Positions 26,501 through 35,928 are shown, numbered from the stretch's first letter. The stretch: 64,000 nucleotides of DNA from Nereocystis luetkeana (GCA_031213475.1 JARUPZ010000016.1:10060270-10124269), one strand, 5' to 3'. Translations and numbers: made by a program. The notes: a model not told the origin generated them from the sequence alone.

Positions 26501-29500
26501 ACTCTAATCCCAAGTGTTTGGTCCCCAGAACGGAGGTGCCGTCCTAAATGGGGGTAGCCCTTGTCTTAACCCATTTAGAACCGCGGTCCCGTTTTGGGGA
26601 CGAACTACTTGCAATTTGAGTGGTTTGTCCCCAAAGCGGGACTGCGGTTCTAAAAGGGTTAACCCTCTCCCCTCAACCCTTGTGCTGTTGCGACAAAATA
26701 CCCGACACTAATTTCAAGCAATTTATCTCGGAAAATGTGAGCGCGGTTCTGAAGGGGCTAACTATCCCTTCCTTCCCTTTTGCCCTTGTGGACTCGAGAC
26801 TCGAGATATACCTACGACCTACTCGGTACAGAGCGGCAAGCGCGGTCTTCGCAACCTAGCAGGGAGAGCGTGAAGCAATACAAGTATCGCCATTGCCCCG
26901 CGCGTGCCCGTGTGCCGTGCCGTAAGGAGTAAGCCCGTTATATTTCGCGCTGGGGTGCTGTCGCTTCCCAGCAATCGTTTTTTGTCTTAACGACGGGATC
27001 CCAGCAGCCCGTGCTGCTGTGTGTTGTAACCGAGAGATGCTGGCATCGTCCCTTTTTTGTTAGCTTGTCTTGGCCACGCGCCCCCCTTGGCCCTACTCCC
27101 TCCGCTTGATGTCTTCGCTGCCCGCCCTCGCCCTGTGATACCGCCACTGCCGACGCCGCCGCCGCCGCCGCCATTCCGATGCCACTCCAGGTTGCCGAGC
27201 AGCGTGTCGGCGACGGTGAGTTGATCTTCTTCAAGGGAACCAAGACGCACGCCTCCTGCACCATCGTGCTCCGTGGGGCTAACGATTTCATGCTCGATGA
27301 GATGGACAGGTGGGTTGGGGGGGTGTGGTAGGTGGGTAGGGGGGGTGCGGTGGGTATAGGGGGAGTGGGGGGAGTGTGGGTGGGTGGATAGGTGACGTGG
27401 GAACGCGTGGAGACGCACGGCGGACGGTGCAGTTTTGGTGCGGGTCTGGTGATATCGCTGCTGCCCTCGGTGTGTCCGCTGCTCCGGCTGTTGCACCCGT
27501 GGTGAGTGCCGAGCGCCGATTTCTGTTTGCTGGACGGGGTTAGGGTCCTGTGCGGTCCTGAGCGCTATATAGCTTGTACGCGTTCGCATATGCCCCGGCC
27601 GGTCGGCTTTGTTTTTGTTGCTGTGTCTTGCTGTTGGAGGGCAGCCTCCGAAACTCAGCCGGTACTCGCATGACATCGCGAGCTCATTACGGTGTTCACT
27701 GCGATATGTCTTACGTTGCACATTGTTTTTAGTACATCGTGCTACGCTACGCTACACTGCAATACACTACACTACACTGCAATACACTGCACTACAGTAT
27801 GTACACTATACCACACTACACATCACTAAACTACACTACCCCTCCCTACCCTACCCTTCCCTACCCTACTCTTGCCTACCCTACCCTACCCAATCCTACC
27901 CTACCCGACCCTGCTCTACCCCTACCCTACCCTACCCCCACCGTACCCTGCCCTGCCTTGCCCTACCCTACCCTACCCTACACACAACGAAATTCCACAA
28001 GTATCACCCTAAACAAGACCTTTTCCCTCCTTTCTCTCTGCCTCAGGGCCCTGCACGACTCTTTGATGGTGGTCAAGAGAATGCTCGAGAGCAACGTCCT
28101 CGTGGCGGGAGGAGGCGCAGTCGAAACGGCGTTGTCCATCTACCTCGAGAGCTTCGCGACTACCCTCGGCTCGCGCGAGCAGCTGGCCATCGCAGAGTTC
28201 GCAGAGGCTCTGCTCGTCATCCCCAAAACCCTTGCAGTCAACGCCGCGCAGGTGACAACTCAGAGGACATACAGTAGTAATGGTCCCCCTATAGCGCGAG
28301 TATGCCGACAATACCGGCACTATATATAGCGGCAACCGGCACTATATAGCGTCAACCGGTTGCTGCGGCCTCTGTCGATAGTGTTTCGCGACTTGGCGTA
28401 TATATAGGCGGCAAAATGGTTGATAGTTCGCACTACTGTAGTAAGTCCTGATTGGGTTTGTTCTTGCGGCGTTTCTCGCTGCTGCTGTGGCCTCTGTCTG
28501 TAGTGTGTATTTATGACTAGGCCCAGCTTGGACCAAATGGTTGATGACCCACACTAACTCGTCGTTGCGTCAACCATCTTGATTCCCGAGATTTTTTTCC
28601 AAGCGGTCCGGCTTAGATTTTACGTGGGTTAGGGTTTGGTTTGTTGATGTCGAGTATGTGTCAACTATTTTATCGAAGAAGCGGGGCTTAGGTCTATCTA
28701 TATACGGACTCGCGAATGCTGCGAAGCGGAAACGATAGGAATGTGTATGTTTTTTTGTTCTTGATGTCAAGGAGATAGCTTGTATCATAGGTCAGCTATA
28801 TCTGCAAACACGAGCGTACAGAATCATGATGTTACACTGTAATTTGTCAAGTAGGATGTTGGACGGTGTAACTTGCCAATAGTTTACCGGGTGTTAGAAA
28901 GGAGAGACCCAGCTGTCGTCCGCTTGATAGAACCCTGTTGTTATTTTCGTGCGTGGTGTTATCGCAAGAGGTGGCTGACTCCTTGGGCCGGTGCTTGCAA
29001 TAGCAAAACAACTGTTTCGACTGACTTGACCACTCCGTGCTGGAGGTCACGATAGGAAACCTACCTTGTTTGTTTCGGGCTGTAATCTGAGTCATTTTAG
29101 TCCCGACAACGCTCCGCTTAAAGCTATTGATAGGATTTGCCCGGGATCATATTCTTGTGGCAATATAAATGGGTAGGCACTACGATCCTATATCATTTTT
29201 TTCGTGCGATTGTACTGGGTACTCGTACGATTGTAATGTTTACTCTCTGTATCTAAATCCGTTGCTGAGGTTGTTGTGTACGCATGGTTGCATAGGTTTC
29301 AGATGCGTGGGCCGAACTTGTCCGGTTCGCTGACAGGAGAAGGTTCGTGTAGCATTTGGTGTGCAGCAGTATCCCCAAAACATACAGGTACGTATATACG
29401 CAGGATATGCTAATTGTGGTGACACGATACCGAAGGCGAGATTGTTCTTCTCGAGACACCTTTCAACCGTAGCCTCTTGAAACAACTCAGGGGATTCGCT

Positions 29501-32500
29501 TTTTCAATGAAACAACTCAGGGGGTTTGTCTTTTCAATCTGATCCAAATCATCGATTCGTACTTCATCACCTGCTATAGATGTTTCAGGGCGTATACATT
29601 CCTGATCTGCATGATCTACAGTAGTGCATGTTGCCAGGGGGGGGTCGTATAACCTGCACGATCTACAGTAGTTCATGTTGCCAGGTGGGGGTCGTATAAC
29701 CTGCATGATCTAAGACAGTTTTCCTGAGTGGGATCTGTAGTGTACAGAGCATGCACAACATGTCGAAACGGCAGGTTAAATATGATATATCTGTAGATTA
29801 TCTGTCCGACGTGTGGATCCATCAGATCCACCCCCCACCATCTTAAACCGTACCTCTGTTTTTTTTTTTTTATCCTCTCCCCCGACTTTTTTGTTCTGCG
29901 AGCAGGACGCGACGGATCTGGTGGCGAAGTTGAGGGCATACCACAACACGTCTCAGCTGCAGGAGGACAAGGTGAACACATGCGCTTGCTTCTCACGTTT
30001 GCGTGAATATCTCCTTCGCTGTACTCGCAAGCGCGGGTACTGCATGACGGACTGGACCAGGCCATATGGAACAAGCATAAGGGCAGCCTTAATGCGTCCC
30101 CCCCATGTGTTTCCCTTGCTCTCGACTAATCGTCTCTCGACTACTGAGTCGCACCGTATGCACGTGCTCTCTCTCTCTGTTTGTTTTTTTGTTGTCGATG
30201 TGAAAAGACCGAGTACCGTCATTACGGACTGGAGCTTGTCGAGGGGAAGGTGCGCGACAACCTATCTTGCGGAGTGGTGGAGCCCGCCATCAGCAAGATC
30301 AAGTCCCTACGCTTCGCCACGGAAGCGGCCATCACCATCTTGCGTATCGGTGAGTACTTCCTGCTCGCGCACGCCAAGAGGGAGGGAGGGGAGGAAGGAC
30401 GGGCAAAAGGAAGGAAAGACGGACAGAAAAAAAGGAAGGAAGGGATTAAAGAAGGCAGACAATTTTTTAGCGAGGATGGGAGGCTATGGGTGTATTTTTT
30501 GGTACGGTAAGGGTATGGTATGGTGAGATTATGGTATACCAGGTAGTAATTTTCTGCTCGCTGGCCCCCTCCCTGGGTATGTTTTCTTAATTGAGCCCGT
30601 GAAACGTGGAACGGAGCGATTGGGTCGTTTTGCTTCCAGTGCTGATTTAAGTTTTTTTTTTTGTAGATTGGCCCACGCGGCCGTTAATCCTGGCGTGTCC
30701 ATGCTGCTGATGGTCGCATGGTGGCAACCCCCCCCGACATAACGTATCACACGTGTGAAACTATTCATAAGACAACACACCCGCCTCGGACGGACGAATT
30801 TCAAAGCCAATTTTCTCGACAATGGGGAAGGTGCAAACACCGAGCGATGCGTATATGGGAAGATGTTCAGGAGATATTTCCAAAGCCACCATTTTCGTTG
30901 TATGTGCCCCCTTAACCCCTTTAGAACCGCAGTCCCGTTTTGGGGACAATCCACTATAATTTCAAGTACTTTGTCCCCAAATCGGGACTACGGTTCTAAA
31001 GGGGTTAAGGCATGGTCTAGAGAAATTCGAGTCGGAAATTTGTTTCAAGGGGTGTGCTATCTTACCACCCGTGGGATAGGGTATACGGTATAATATTGCC
31101 ACCTAGTGCGATTCCCTGAATATCCCCCGCTACGTGCTTTCATAACCCACTTCCTCTTGGAATTTCCTCTGAACTTTCTTTCAAGGCACATGGTTGATTG
31201 ACTGCTAAAAGTGACCGCTAAAAGAAAGGAAAATATTATTAGGGACCGGGAACCGACACGAGAATATTCTGCTGCTTGCTGTCGTAGAGAGAATTCGGCG
31301 TTTTGGTTCATATTCTTGGGCTGAGTACGTAATGCGTCATTTTCTGGCGACAGTCAGTCAAGACGTCTTCAATCGAGTGATGCCGACCGTGTTGAGGTGC
31401 GATTGCGCGGTCATAAAGGCTACCAGGCTCAAGTTGGTAGCACTGTTGTATGTTTACGAAGCGAGGTTCGGGGTCCTTGTTCTGAGCTAGGTGAGGGTGG
31501 CGGAGCCGTTGCTCTTATGGTGGCTCTACTTACTGGCATGCCATCCAGCGCTGCCTAAACACGCGCCACTTTTCTCATACCGTTGATGGGGGCAAGTAAG
31601 AGCGTGAGGATATAGTCAGGCGTTGCAGGCACCGAGAGAAGTAGCTGAAAAGTCGGGGCGTAACCCCAATAAAGAGCACGCCCTCCATTTGCTGAGGATA
31701 GGAAATGCCTCGGCACTTGCGGCTGGAGATGACATGTCGGAACGAGGAAGTCCTATGCATAAAAGGTGTACACCCGGAAAAATACGGACGATGCGGAACA
31801 TGTGTCTCATGAACTATTACTGGGGACCATATTAAATAGGACACATAGAAACACCTACCTGGTATATATATTTCGCTATTTTTAGTGGACACATAGAAAC
31901 ACCTACCTGGTATATATATTTCGCTATTTTTAGTAACAAAATTTGGTCCCATTTCCTATGGTCCCCCGTAATAGTAGCTGGCAGGGGTTCGCATAGGCAG
32001 CCAGGTCAAGGTACTGTAGGGGGTAAGCCGGTCGCCCCGGTGGTTCAAGTGGTTAACCTCGAATTCTACTTGTTTGAGTCCTGGGTTCGAGCCCCAGGTG
32101 GGTCGGTCTTTGACTTTATTTGCAAAAATAAAAAAGGATTCAATTGTTGAGAGCGCCTTGCAGCGTGGGTAGGCACAATTCGATGCGAGTCGACGAGGGA
32201 AGAAAAGGCTGAAATCTTCTCGAGATAAAAATGAAGGCACGTACCGTAGCGGGAAGGGGGTAGAAGAGCCTGCTATGTGACCCCGGATCTGAGTTACGAG
32301 TTGGAAGGAGAGAGAGAAGAAGATGTGCGAAGGTAATAAATGGGATGAGAAAAAAAAAAAAAAACTGTAGGGGGTAAACTGTAGAAGTCTCCGAGTAACC
32401 TCCGCTGTGGAGAGGTACAATGGTGTTGGACAATTGAGTGTCTCAGTCGTTCGAGAGTTCGTCCAATAGAACCCAGAGAGTGAAGGGAAGGAGATGCGTT

Positions 32501-32794
32501 CATGAGCAAAGACATGTGGGTATGACACAGAGTTGGATTATGCGGTAGACATGTCAGCCAGCTGCTCTCCCTCCCAAGCCGCAGAAAGTGACAATAGTAT
32601 GCGAACTTCGAAAGATATACAAGGTAAACAGCAACTTGCTTTTTTTGTTGCCGCCCCCAACCCTTCCTCCCTCGCTCCCCCCCTCCCTCCGTCTCCCCCG
32701 ATTTCCAGACGACATGATCAAGCTGGACAAGCAAGAACAAGAGGACCCTCGCGCTCGGGGCGGCGGTGGGATGGGGGGCATGCCGGGGATGTAA
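14409..32794 (+). CDS. CCT1: CCT1 / TCP-1 alpha subunit of the cytosolic chaperonin, complete, 13 exons
   Basis: Subunit alpha of the eight-membered CCT/TRiC ring, which folds actin, tubulin and other cytosolic proteins using ATP. Exons: 14409-14450, 15534-15632, 16647-16757, 17603-17781, 18678-18813, 21561-21755, 24115-24287, 26149-26272, 27191-27309, 28047-28251, 29906-29971, 30208-30349, 32709-32794. All introns are GT-AG and all phases agree, giving an intact 558-codon frame; human TCP1 has 556. Group II chaperonin signatures in order: start [14 protein letters not shown] then DVRTQNV (residues 1-21), NDGAT (55-59), GDGTTS (86-91), the apical segment with [20 protein letters not shown] (414-419), and NAAQ-DATDL (about 458-466). 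Alpha identity rests on [25 protein letters not shown] and the final RIDDMIKL, all close to animal and plant CCT1. The C-terminus ends in a Gly-Met-rich tail instead of the usual charged tail. Introns 5, 6 and 12 exceed 2.3 kb and carry many repeats. Confidence 0.96.
15534..15632 (+). CDS. CCT1: CCT1 exon 2
   Basis: Residues 15-47, DVRTQNV to MLVDE. Acceptor TGTGTCACAG, donor GAG|GTGAGA, phase 0 on both sides. Encodes the first equatorial helix region. Confidence 0.97.
15981..16095. mobile_element. Family A MITE
   Basis: CCT1 intron 2. Left end degraded to TTAGGGGGGG, right end CCCCCGTA. Core AACCAAATATTGTTATTAAT. Confidence 0.8.
16647..16757 (+). CDS. CCT1: CCT1 exon 3
   Basis: Residues 48-84 with the NDGAT nucleotide-binding loop. 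Phase 0 at both ends, acceptor TAAAG|GTT, donor GAG|GTGACC. Confidence 0.97.
17536..17571. repeat. (CTG)n microsatellite
   Basis: About 11-12 units, ending 31 bp before CCT1 exon 4. Confidence 0.95.
17603..17781 (+). CDS. CCT1: CCT1 exon 4
   Basis: Residues 85-143 plus two bases of Arg144. Contains GDGTTS, the ATPase motif of group II chaperonins. A (CTG)n microsatellite lies just 5' of the acceptor. Confidence 0.97.
17810..18085. mobile_element. Family C (GATC-rich) element
   Basis: Starts GGGACAGATAATTG, carries TGATCTGTATGATCTA, GGGTGGGAGCCATGTAA and CAGAACGGCAGG in the family order. CCT1 intron 4. Confidence 0.65.
18330..18652. mobile_element. Family C element
   Basis: Many AGATC/GATCT units, ending GATGTAACTGTCCGATGTGTGG just before CCT1 exon 5. 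Confidence 0.65.
18678..18813 (+). CDS. CCT1: CCT1 exon 5
   Basis: Completes Arg144 and encodes residues 145-189 ([13 protein letters not shown] and the segment after it). Acceptor TTCTACAG, donor AAG|GTGAGC. Confidence 0.96.
19395..19645. mobile_element. Family C element, reverse orientation
   Basis: TACAGATCATGATCTGC, CACCTGCCGTTACCAGATGC and ATGGCTCCCATCTGGCAAC are reverse complements of family features. Confidence 0.65.
19924..20034. mobile_element. Family B (TTAA) MITE, diverged
   Basis: TTAA then CCTTTTAGAGTACTGCAGTC; right end GACTGCGGCACTAAAAGCG. CCT1 intron 5. Confidence 0.65.
20245..20516. mobile_element. Family C element, reverse orientation
   Basis: Begins GCATCGGACAGATCATC and ends CATGATCTGTCCCTGGTGTG, so both ends are visible. 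Contains one ACCTGGTAT motif. Confidence 0.75.
20637..20915. mobile_element. Family C element
   Basis: GGGACAGATCATGCACAG to ATATGTCACATGTGTG, with GTTGCCGGGATGGAAGCCAT inside. Confidence 0.7.
21060..21315. repeat. Family F element built of GGGTC units
   Basis: CAGGACTCTT then ATCTCACGGATCGGGTCG, many GGGTC / GACCC and CCTGA units, ending TTAAACAGCCCCGG. The two halves are complementary, so it can fold back. CCT1 intron 5. Confidence 0.7.
21561..21755 (+). CDS. CCT1: CCT1 exon 6
   Basis: Residues 190-254, the start of the apical domain, including [14 protein letters not shown] and [10 protein letters not shown]. The acceptor follows a long TCCC-rich pyrimidine tract and TTTCTTTCAG. Confidence 0.97.
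21993..22089. mobile_element. Family B (piggyBac-like, TTAA) MITE
   Basis: TTAA each side. Ends CCCTTTTAGAACCGCAGTCC and GACTGCGGTTCTAAAGGGG, nearly a perfect palindrome with a short AT core. CCT1 intron 6. Confidence 0.9.
22306..22480 (+). repeat. Family K repeat
   Basis: GACCCAGCTTCGACTAAAAT, GTTGATGCTCCACACTACC, then AAATTTCTTAGGCAGTCGAGG. Confidence 0.6.
23020..23448. mobile_element. Family E element, 429 bp
   Basis: Ends AGGGCGTGTCTTAAC and GGTTAAGACACACCCT are inverted; TAAT flanks both sides. Body shares long stretches with 37,051-37,466 in reverse. No coding frame of interest. Confidence 0.8.
23820..23975 (-). repeat. Family H repeat (CATGCATGGCCG)
   Basis: Reverse complement of the 58-kb copies: CTCCGTCCCGGCATTAGAGG, GGTCATACGATTACGGCCAT then a C run. 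CCT1 intron 6. Confidence 0.6.
24115..24287 (+). CDS. CCT1: CCT1 exon 7
   Basis: Residues 255-311 plus two bases of Arg312: [29 protein letters not shown]. Donor AG|GTAAGT is a perfect consensus. Confidence 0.97.
24631..24748. repeat. Foldback element
   Basis: Arms of about 45 bp (GGTACCCCGCGAGTATTTAC on the left, GTAAATACTCCGGGGGGTACC on the right) around a 26-bp loop. CCT1 intron 7. Confidence 0.85.
25047..25143. mobile_element. Family B MITE
   Basis: TTAA on the left, TTAG on the right. Ends CCCTTTTAGAACTGCAGTC and GACTGCGGTCCTAAAAGGG. CCT1 intron 7. Confidence 0.88.
25195..25400. repeat. Degenerate TAACGGTTG minisatellite
   Basis: Roughly 14 loose units of GTAACGGTTGGTT with T/C variants. 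CCT1 intron 7. Confidence 0.75.
25576..25668. mobile_element. Family B MITE, right end decayed
   Basis: TTAACCCTTTTAGAACCAC on the left; on the right GATTGCGGTCGTAAACG only. Confidence 0.75.
26149..26272 (+). CDS. CCT1: CCT1 exon 8
   Basis: Completes Arg312 and encodes residues 313-353: [20 protein letters not shown]. Donor GAG|GTGAGC. A family A MITE begins about 50 bp past the donor. Confidence 0.97.
26326..26439. mobile_element. Family A MITE
   Basis: CCT1 intron 8. TAACGGGGGGACC to GGTCCCCCGTAA, flanked by TA on both sides, with a small internal insertion (CTACCTGGGA). Confidence 0.88.
26576..26662. mobile_element. Family B MITE in a decayed cluster
   Basis: TTAA both sides, well-kept ends. 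Flanked by two much older half-copies (about 26,460-26,560 and 26,665-26,760). Confidence 0.88.
27191..27309 (+). CDS. CCT1: CCT1 exon 9
   Basis: Residues 354-392 plus two bases of Arg393. Contains ELIFFKGTK and [15 protein letters not shown], the conserved intermediate-domain stretch. Confidence 0.96.
27725..27980. repeat. Low-complexity CTACA / CCCTA tract
   Basis: First CACTACACTG-type, then CCCTACCCTA-type repeats over about 250 bp in CCT1 intron 9, ending about 70 bp before the acceptor of exon 10. Confidence 0.85.
28047..28251 (+). CDS. CCT1: CCT1 exon 10
   Basis: Completes Arg393 and encodes residues 394-461, with GGGAVE (414-419) and [19 protein letters not shown]. The usual Pro before GGGAVE is Ala413 here. 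Confidence 0.97.
28396..28700 (+). repeat. Family K repeat, double
   Basis: AAAATGGTTGATAGTTCGCAC near 28,413 and AAATGGTTGATGACCCACAC near 28,533, the second with the CGGTCCGGCTTAGATTT body. Confidence 0.6.
29550..29820. mobile_element. Family C element with internal duplication
   Basis: Ends TATCTGTCCGACGTGTGG. A 48-bp stretch (CATGTTGCCAGG, GTCGTATAACCTGCA) is repeated in tandem at about 29,608-29,703. CCT1 intron 10. Confidence 0.7.
29906..29971 (+). CDS. CCT1: CCT1 exon 11
   Basis: Residues 462-483, [14 protein letters not shown] and on. The leading Asp is the conserved ATPase-site residue of chaperonins. Acceptor GCGAGCAG, donor AAG|GTGAAC. Confidence 0.95.
30208..30349 (+). CDS. CCT1: CCT1 exon 12
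   Basis: Residues 484-530 plus one base of Asp531: [16 protein letters not shown] and [15 protein letters not shown]. Acceptor TGAAAAG, donor G|GTGAGT. Confidence 0.95.
30912..31008. mobile_element. Family B MITE
   Basis: TTAA both sides, ends almost perfect. CCT1 intron 12. Confidence 0.9.
31817..31971. mobile_element. Family A MITE with internal duplication
   Basis: CCT1 intron 12, TA on both sides. Longer than usual because a stretch of about 58 bp with ACCTACCTGGTATATATA is present twice in tandem. Confidence 0.85.
32027..32363 (+). mobile_element. Family D SINE, full length with 14-bp target duplication
   Basis: A tRNA-like head carries box A (TGGTTCAAGTGG) and box B (GGGTTCGAGCCC), then a body shared with other copies, then a run of A. 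ACTGTAGGGGGTAA flanks it exactly at 32,013-32,026 and 32,364-32,377. In CCT1 intron 12, same strand as the gene. Confidence 0.92.
32709..32794 (+). CDS. CCT1: CCT1 exon 13 (stop codon)
   Basis: Completes Asp531 and encodes [12 protein letters not shown] followed by a Gly-Met-rich end ([12 protein letters not shown]) and TAA. The acceptor follows a CCTCCCTCCGTCTCCCC pyrimidine tract. Confidence 0.93.
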
Positions 32795-33825
32795 ACGGGG
32801 ATTTTGCGAGGAGGAGGGAGGACGTAGTATCAAGAATGCTGATTTTTGAAGAAGTGGTTTAGTCAGCGGACTGGAGCTTTGCGTTCGGCCTTGTTTTTTG
32901 TCGTGTGGCGTTGTGTGCCGCTGGTGGCGACGTGACGGGCTTCGGAAAATGATTGGTCGACGGGTTAATGCGACGGAAAAAAAATCCGATCATGTTTTCG
33001 CGGACGTTTCATCAGGCCATGAACGGTCATGCCGCTTATATATGCCAAATCGGGATGCGAATTTTCGATCCTTCCGCGTGCATGAGCGACAGTAGTTCAG
33101 GTGCCCGGTACGTCTACGCCGATGACTTGCTGCGTACGGCTGACTACAAACCACACGCTACACGCGGTAGTCTGGAACAGGACGGAGATGCCCGAGCGAA
33201 ACATCGAACACGTTTCATGGTACCCTGACCCGTACGCATTCAGCTGTGACCTGACATCTATGTGTAACTCTGGCTCCAGGGTTCGTTTTTACACTAATAA
33301 TACCGCGCAGGCTCGGACGACGGAGCAGACCATTCGTCACAGCAGTTTCACGCAAATTAGCAGCATGTTATCACTCTCAGACGTTCGTAAGTCTTTTTTT
33401 AACGATACTGTACATAGCGGTCTTGAAATACTGTACAGCAGCTAACAGCAGTACAAGATTTTTGCGCTTGCTTAAGGTCGGTAGCATCCCATGGGAACCC
33501 GTTGGAAGTGCCGCGGGATTTCCCGTCAATCACTATCAATACTCGTTTTTGGCTGTGTTTTTCTGGGAGCTCCTATTAATAATAGCATAACCCCCCTGTA
33601 GGTCAACCAGCAGGCTAAACGCAAACCCATAGCGGCATATGCGCATGCCTACTCATACTCTGCAGGGTCGCATGACTACTCATCATAAACTGCAGGTATA
33701 CTAGGAGGCCGTCGTGCAAGTACCTCCGGGAAACGTCAGCCTATTCTGCTGTGTAGACCCTAATGCACACGTGGGACGAATCACCGAGCAGATTTTCTTC
33801 CAGCCACGGGACACAAACAACGATA

Positions 33826-33918
33826 CTTCCAGAAGATGGTGCTTACTTTGAAAGGCGGGTCTCGTCGACGTACTTGCAGAAGATGGTGCTTACTTCAAAA
33901 GGCGGGTCTCGTCGACGT
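33826..33918. repeat. Tandem direct repeat, 2 x about 47 bp
   Basis: AGAAGATGGTGCTTACTT then GGCGGGTCTCGTCGACG, twice. Confidence 0.85.
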
Positions 33919-34229
33919 CTCTCCGTATTGTGCACAGCATATCTGATTCGGCGTTTGAGCTCTCTACATTCGTTGCTGAGAGAAAACCATCCAGCTTCAT
34001 CAATGGTGTGACGGTGTCCCCTACTACTGTGAGCTAAAGGGGTAAAAGATCGATTAACTACCCAGCCCGGAGTATAATCCTTACAACACTCTCCCCCCCT
34101 CTGAACGGCGGGATTTTTGGGGGCGTCGGAACCGTATACGTCTGTACGCTGACCTACCCGCTCCGTTGCATTATTACCTGGGGAGGAAGGGAGATGTGTT
34201 TTGTTTTAGGCACGCGCAAGCGTGTCTGT

Positions 34230-34318
34230 GAAGAAACGTTCGAAGTGAGGTTCGAACCCCGTGACCTGGACGACGTAAAGTGGGAAGCTGAAGGTGTTAC
34301 CTACTGAGCTATATATAG
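34230..34318 (-). other. tRNA-like sequence, possible tRNA relic or SINE head
   Basis: On the minus strand box A TAGCTCAGTAGG and box B GGTTCGAACC are perfect and properly spaced, but no clean D or anticodon stem folds. GGGGTAAAAGATCGAT occurs on both sides (34,038 and 34,317). Confidence 0.55.
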
Positions 34319-34762
34319 GGGTAAAAGATCGATCGAATACCCAGCCCAGGGTAATCGCTTTCACATTCGTCCGAAGGCTTGGGTTATCTTATTACACGTG
34401 AGATAGCGTTGTACAGTAGATAGTGGTGGTAGTGTCATGTTCGCCCCCATTTCAACCTGGGGAAAATGGTACTGTGATACTTGCTGTGTACCAGGCAATC
34501 CTAATAAAAAGGCGTTTCCGTGTTTCATGTGGACGAGTCCGCCGATACCTTATTGCGTCGACGGGTAATATCCTGATGATGCCCTGATTCTTCGAGCTGC
34601 AGAAAAAAAAAACGTACCAGGTACGAACCACGAACGAATAAAGTATCCGCCAAACTTCACCTTTAACAATCTGGGAGAAGGGATCTTTAGGCTGGTAGGC
34701 TGTTCGGGTGTTTTGGTTCCTGTTGGGATCAGGATACGGGCGAAGACCCAACCCCACCCCTG

Positions 34763-34786
34763 ACTCTAACCCTAACCCTAACCCTG
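34763..34786. repeat. Interstitial telomere-like repeat
   Basis: Three to four CTAACC units then CTGACCCC. Confidence 0.8.
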
Positions 34787-35850
34787 ACCCCAAACCGCAG
34801 CCAAAACGGGCCAAAACTCGCCATAAACGCGGCTGCGCCGAGTTTGCATCGAACCAGGAAATTTCTCAGTTGCGGACGACGATTCCGAAGTGCAGACCAC
34901 GCTACACATTTTTCAAGTAGAAAACATCCTTAAAAATCCCTTCTCCCAACCTGCTAAACCTACTCCAAACTTTTGTGCTGCATACCTGGTACCTGGTACG
35001 TTTTTTCAACGTTTACTGCTGTCTGTTGTTGTGTTGTACTGGTGGTATACTGTCGGTTGCCCCGGTCTCCCTCTTACAATAAATATAATAATAAGTACAA
35101 ACGAGCTGCGTGTCTTGCGTGACATGCAGCCCTATGATATAACGTATTCGTTCGTGTGTCAAGGATTCTCACTCGTGCGTACTACGTACGTGCTACTATT
35201 AATAGACGAGGTGGGCAGCAGGAAACAACCAAAAAAAGATGGCGAAAGATAACGGAACTAATAACTACCAGGTACCATCTTTTTTTTTACCACGTAACTA
35301 ACGGTCGTCCCGAGTGCCGAAGTCATGCAATGCGCGCTTTGTGGGCACTTGCCGAGGTGTTGATCGTGATTGCAGGGTCGCGTACTCGGCGTGCCACAGG
35401 GTCCAAGGGGGATAATGTCCGGATTGACCACCCGGGGCGCTGCTCGGAGAGAAAACAGAAAACAAATAAATGCGAGCATTTATCTACGCGCACAAAAAGT
35501 GCCTGGTACGTACCAAAAAACAAAACTGACACAGCGCATACAAATCTGCACCCCGAATCCCGAATTCTTTCGGCCAACGAGGAAATACGAGACCTACATA
35601 TAGTAGTTTCGCCGCATCGCATCGACCCGCTTAGTCGGGAGTCGGGAGTGACAGAGTGAAGTGCCTCTAGGTGATCACTACTCCACGTAAGCTGGTGGCG
35701 ACGGAGCTACCCGCAAGTCCTCGTCACGACGGTTGCCATCTTCGTAGCTAGAGGTTGTCGACGCGCAAGTCTGGCCCGTCTTTGGGAGATTGAACATTGA
35801 ACCCTCCTTCTCGAAGGCGTCTTTCGTACGTGATCCTCCGTGAGGACAGC

Positions 35851-35928
35851 ATGGCGAGCTTGAACGAGCTTGCGGAGCAGGTGCCGCTGTGCACGCTGTC
35901 CGTTGCTACCCTGTGCATCGGTCTCCAG
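35851..35928 (+). CDS. Rhomboid exon 1 (start codon)
   Basis: Residues 1-26, MASLNELAEQ then the first hydrophobic helix. CAG|GTGTGT donor, phase 0. An in-frame ATG 54 bp upstream exists; this one was preferred because the protein then begins right before the helix. Confidence 0.75.

Larger units (their letters stand above)
32795..35850. other. Intergenic, CCT1 3' side to rhomboid 5' side
   Basis: Both genes read rightward. Holds the 33,828 direct repeat, a tRNA-like sequence at 34,230-34,318 flanked by short direct repeats, telomere-like (CCCTAA)n at 34,763 and tandem ACCTGGTA motifs near 34,983 and 35,267. No gene seen. Confidence 0.6.

Noticed and set aside
26987-27721. Minus-strand open frame of 244 codons opposite CCT1 exon 9
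   Set aside because: Antisense to a proven exon and to a G-rich tract; composition (Pro, His, Thr) follows the low-complexity DNA.
27609-28329. Plus-strand frames of about 200 codons rich in Tyr, Thr, Leu and Pro
   Set aside because: They are translations of the CTACA/CCCTA low-complexity intron tract and shadows of CCT1 exon 10.
32027-32107. Functional tRNA gene
   Set aside because: Box A and B are good, but the stems are imperfect and the sequence continues into a SINE body with an A tail and target duplication.
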